From Acidobacteriota bacterium (GTDB lineage Bacteria; Acidobacteriota; Terriglobia; UBA7540), in contig JAMCXS010000022.1 in assembly GCA_023474345.1 (NCBI GenBank), forward strand, positions 142,927 to 206,926: a DNA stretch of 64,000 nucleotides, read 5' to 3'. How positions within the stretch are numbered: position 1 is the first letter of the stretch; each line of letters begins with the position of its first letter. The notes under the pieces are model-generated. The model saw nothing but the letters and a program-made list of their open reading frames with translations. It was not told the DNA's origin and searched no databases. Below, piece by piece: positions 63,705 through 64,000 of this stretch. Position numbers and translations under genes: made by a program.

Positions 63705-64000
63705 GTGATAGCAATTAACCCCGCCGAGCAGGCGTCTGCGGTCATTATTGGGGCTGGCCCGGCAGGCCTGACGGCGGCGCTGGAGCTCTCGAAGCACGGG
63801 ATCCCGGCCGTCGTGCTGGAAGCGGACAAGCAGGTGGGCGGCATCTCCCGCACCGTCAACTACAGGGGATACCTGTTTGACATCGGCGGGCACCGTTTCT
63901 TTACCAAATGGGATGAGGTGAACCGGATCTGGCAGGAAACGCTCGGCGGCAAGTTTCTGCTGCGGCCACGCCTCTCGCGTATCTATTATCGCAAGAAGTT
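63705..64000 (+). CDS. FAD-dependent oxidoreductase, amine-oxidase/Glf type (cut by window edge)
   Basis: From GTG 63705 (AAAGGAG upstream) about 98 residues are visible. They show the dinucleotide-binding [20 protein letters not shown] and the following [20 protein letters not shown] segment. This resembles UDP-galactopyranose mutase and protoporphyrinogen-oxidase-like flavoproteins found in glycan clusters. The rest lies beyond the right edge. It follows GtrA by 23 bases. Confidence 0.85.
   Translation, partial: MIAINPAEQASAVIIGAGPAGLTAALELSKHGIPAVVLEADKQVGGISRTVNYRGYLFDIGGHRFFTKWDEVNRIWQETLGGKFLLRPRLSRIYYRKK

Overview
The window looks like a chromosomal segment of a Gram-negative bacterium, most plausibly a member of the Acidobacteriota. 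This is inferred, not proven. The outer membrane is implied by lipid A genes (lpxA, lpxI), a TonB-family protein and a TonB-dependent receptor with an N-terminal carboxypeptidase-regulatory-like domain. Protein types I associate with Acidobacteriota are present: a DUF1080 protein, a large secreted TPR protein and secreted-protein remnants. Base composition is moderately GC-rich, and GTG or TTG starts are common.

Layout. 1-7.3 kb: rmuC (cut by the left edge), a UvrD-type helicase with a C-terminal nuclease domain, eno and gpmA. 7.3-17.3 kb: a secreted TPR protein, then ispE, tRNA-Gln(TTG), prs, rplY, pth, rpsF, rpsR, rplI, dnaB and alr, a dense housekeeping run. 17.3-24.6 kb (minus strand): a histidine operon read hisI-hisG-LOG-hisD-hisC-hisB-hisH-hisF-hisA. 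It is preceded by a short His-rich leader peptide and a complete set of mutually exclusive hairpins ending in a terminator, which together form a his attenuator. hisE and a histidinol-phosphatase gene are not in the cluster.

24.8-32.2 kb: a membrane-anchored TPR protein, ETF-quinone oxidoreductase, a DUF374 acyltransferase, a frameshifted SnoaL-like gene, a secreted protein of unknown function, a decayed secreted-protein gene, then AMMECR1 and pgsA. 33-35.6 kb: miaA-hfq-hflX. 35.9-41.5 kb (minus): a UroD-like protein, a TonB-family protein, and fabZ-lpxA-lpxI followed by a Gfo/Idh/MocA oxidoreductase (lipid A initiation). 41.8-46.2 kb (plus): folD, coaE, a DUF1080 protein and a Cys/Met-type PLP enzyme.

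46.2-52.6 kb is accessory DNA. It holds a two-gene TcmP plus Gp37/Gp68 (three-Cys-motif) cassette, a 218-bp direct duplication, palindromic interspersed repeats, a small Cys-rich secreted protein next to a TonB-dependent receptor, and a sulfatase remnant. 52.6-64 kb is a surface-glycan locus: a methyltransferase, a YfhO-like protein, three paralogous GT-C-type membrane proteins, two opposing GT2 glycosyltransferases, a GtrA-like flippase and an FAD oxidoreductase cut by the right edge.

The best regulatory discovery is the his attenuator. The best candidates for less-described biology are the TcmP/Gp37-68 cassette, the Cys-rich peptide plus receptor pair, and the TGTAGCG-ended palindromic repeat family scattered through the gene gaps.
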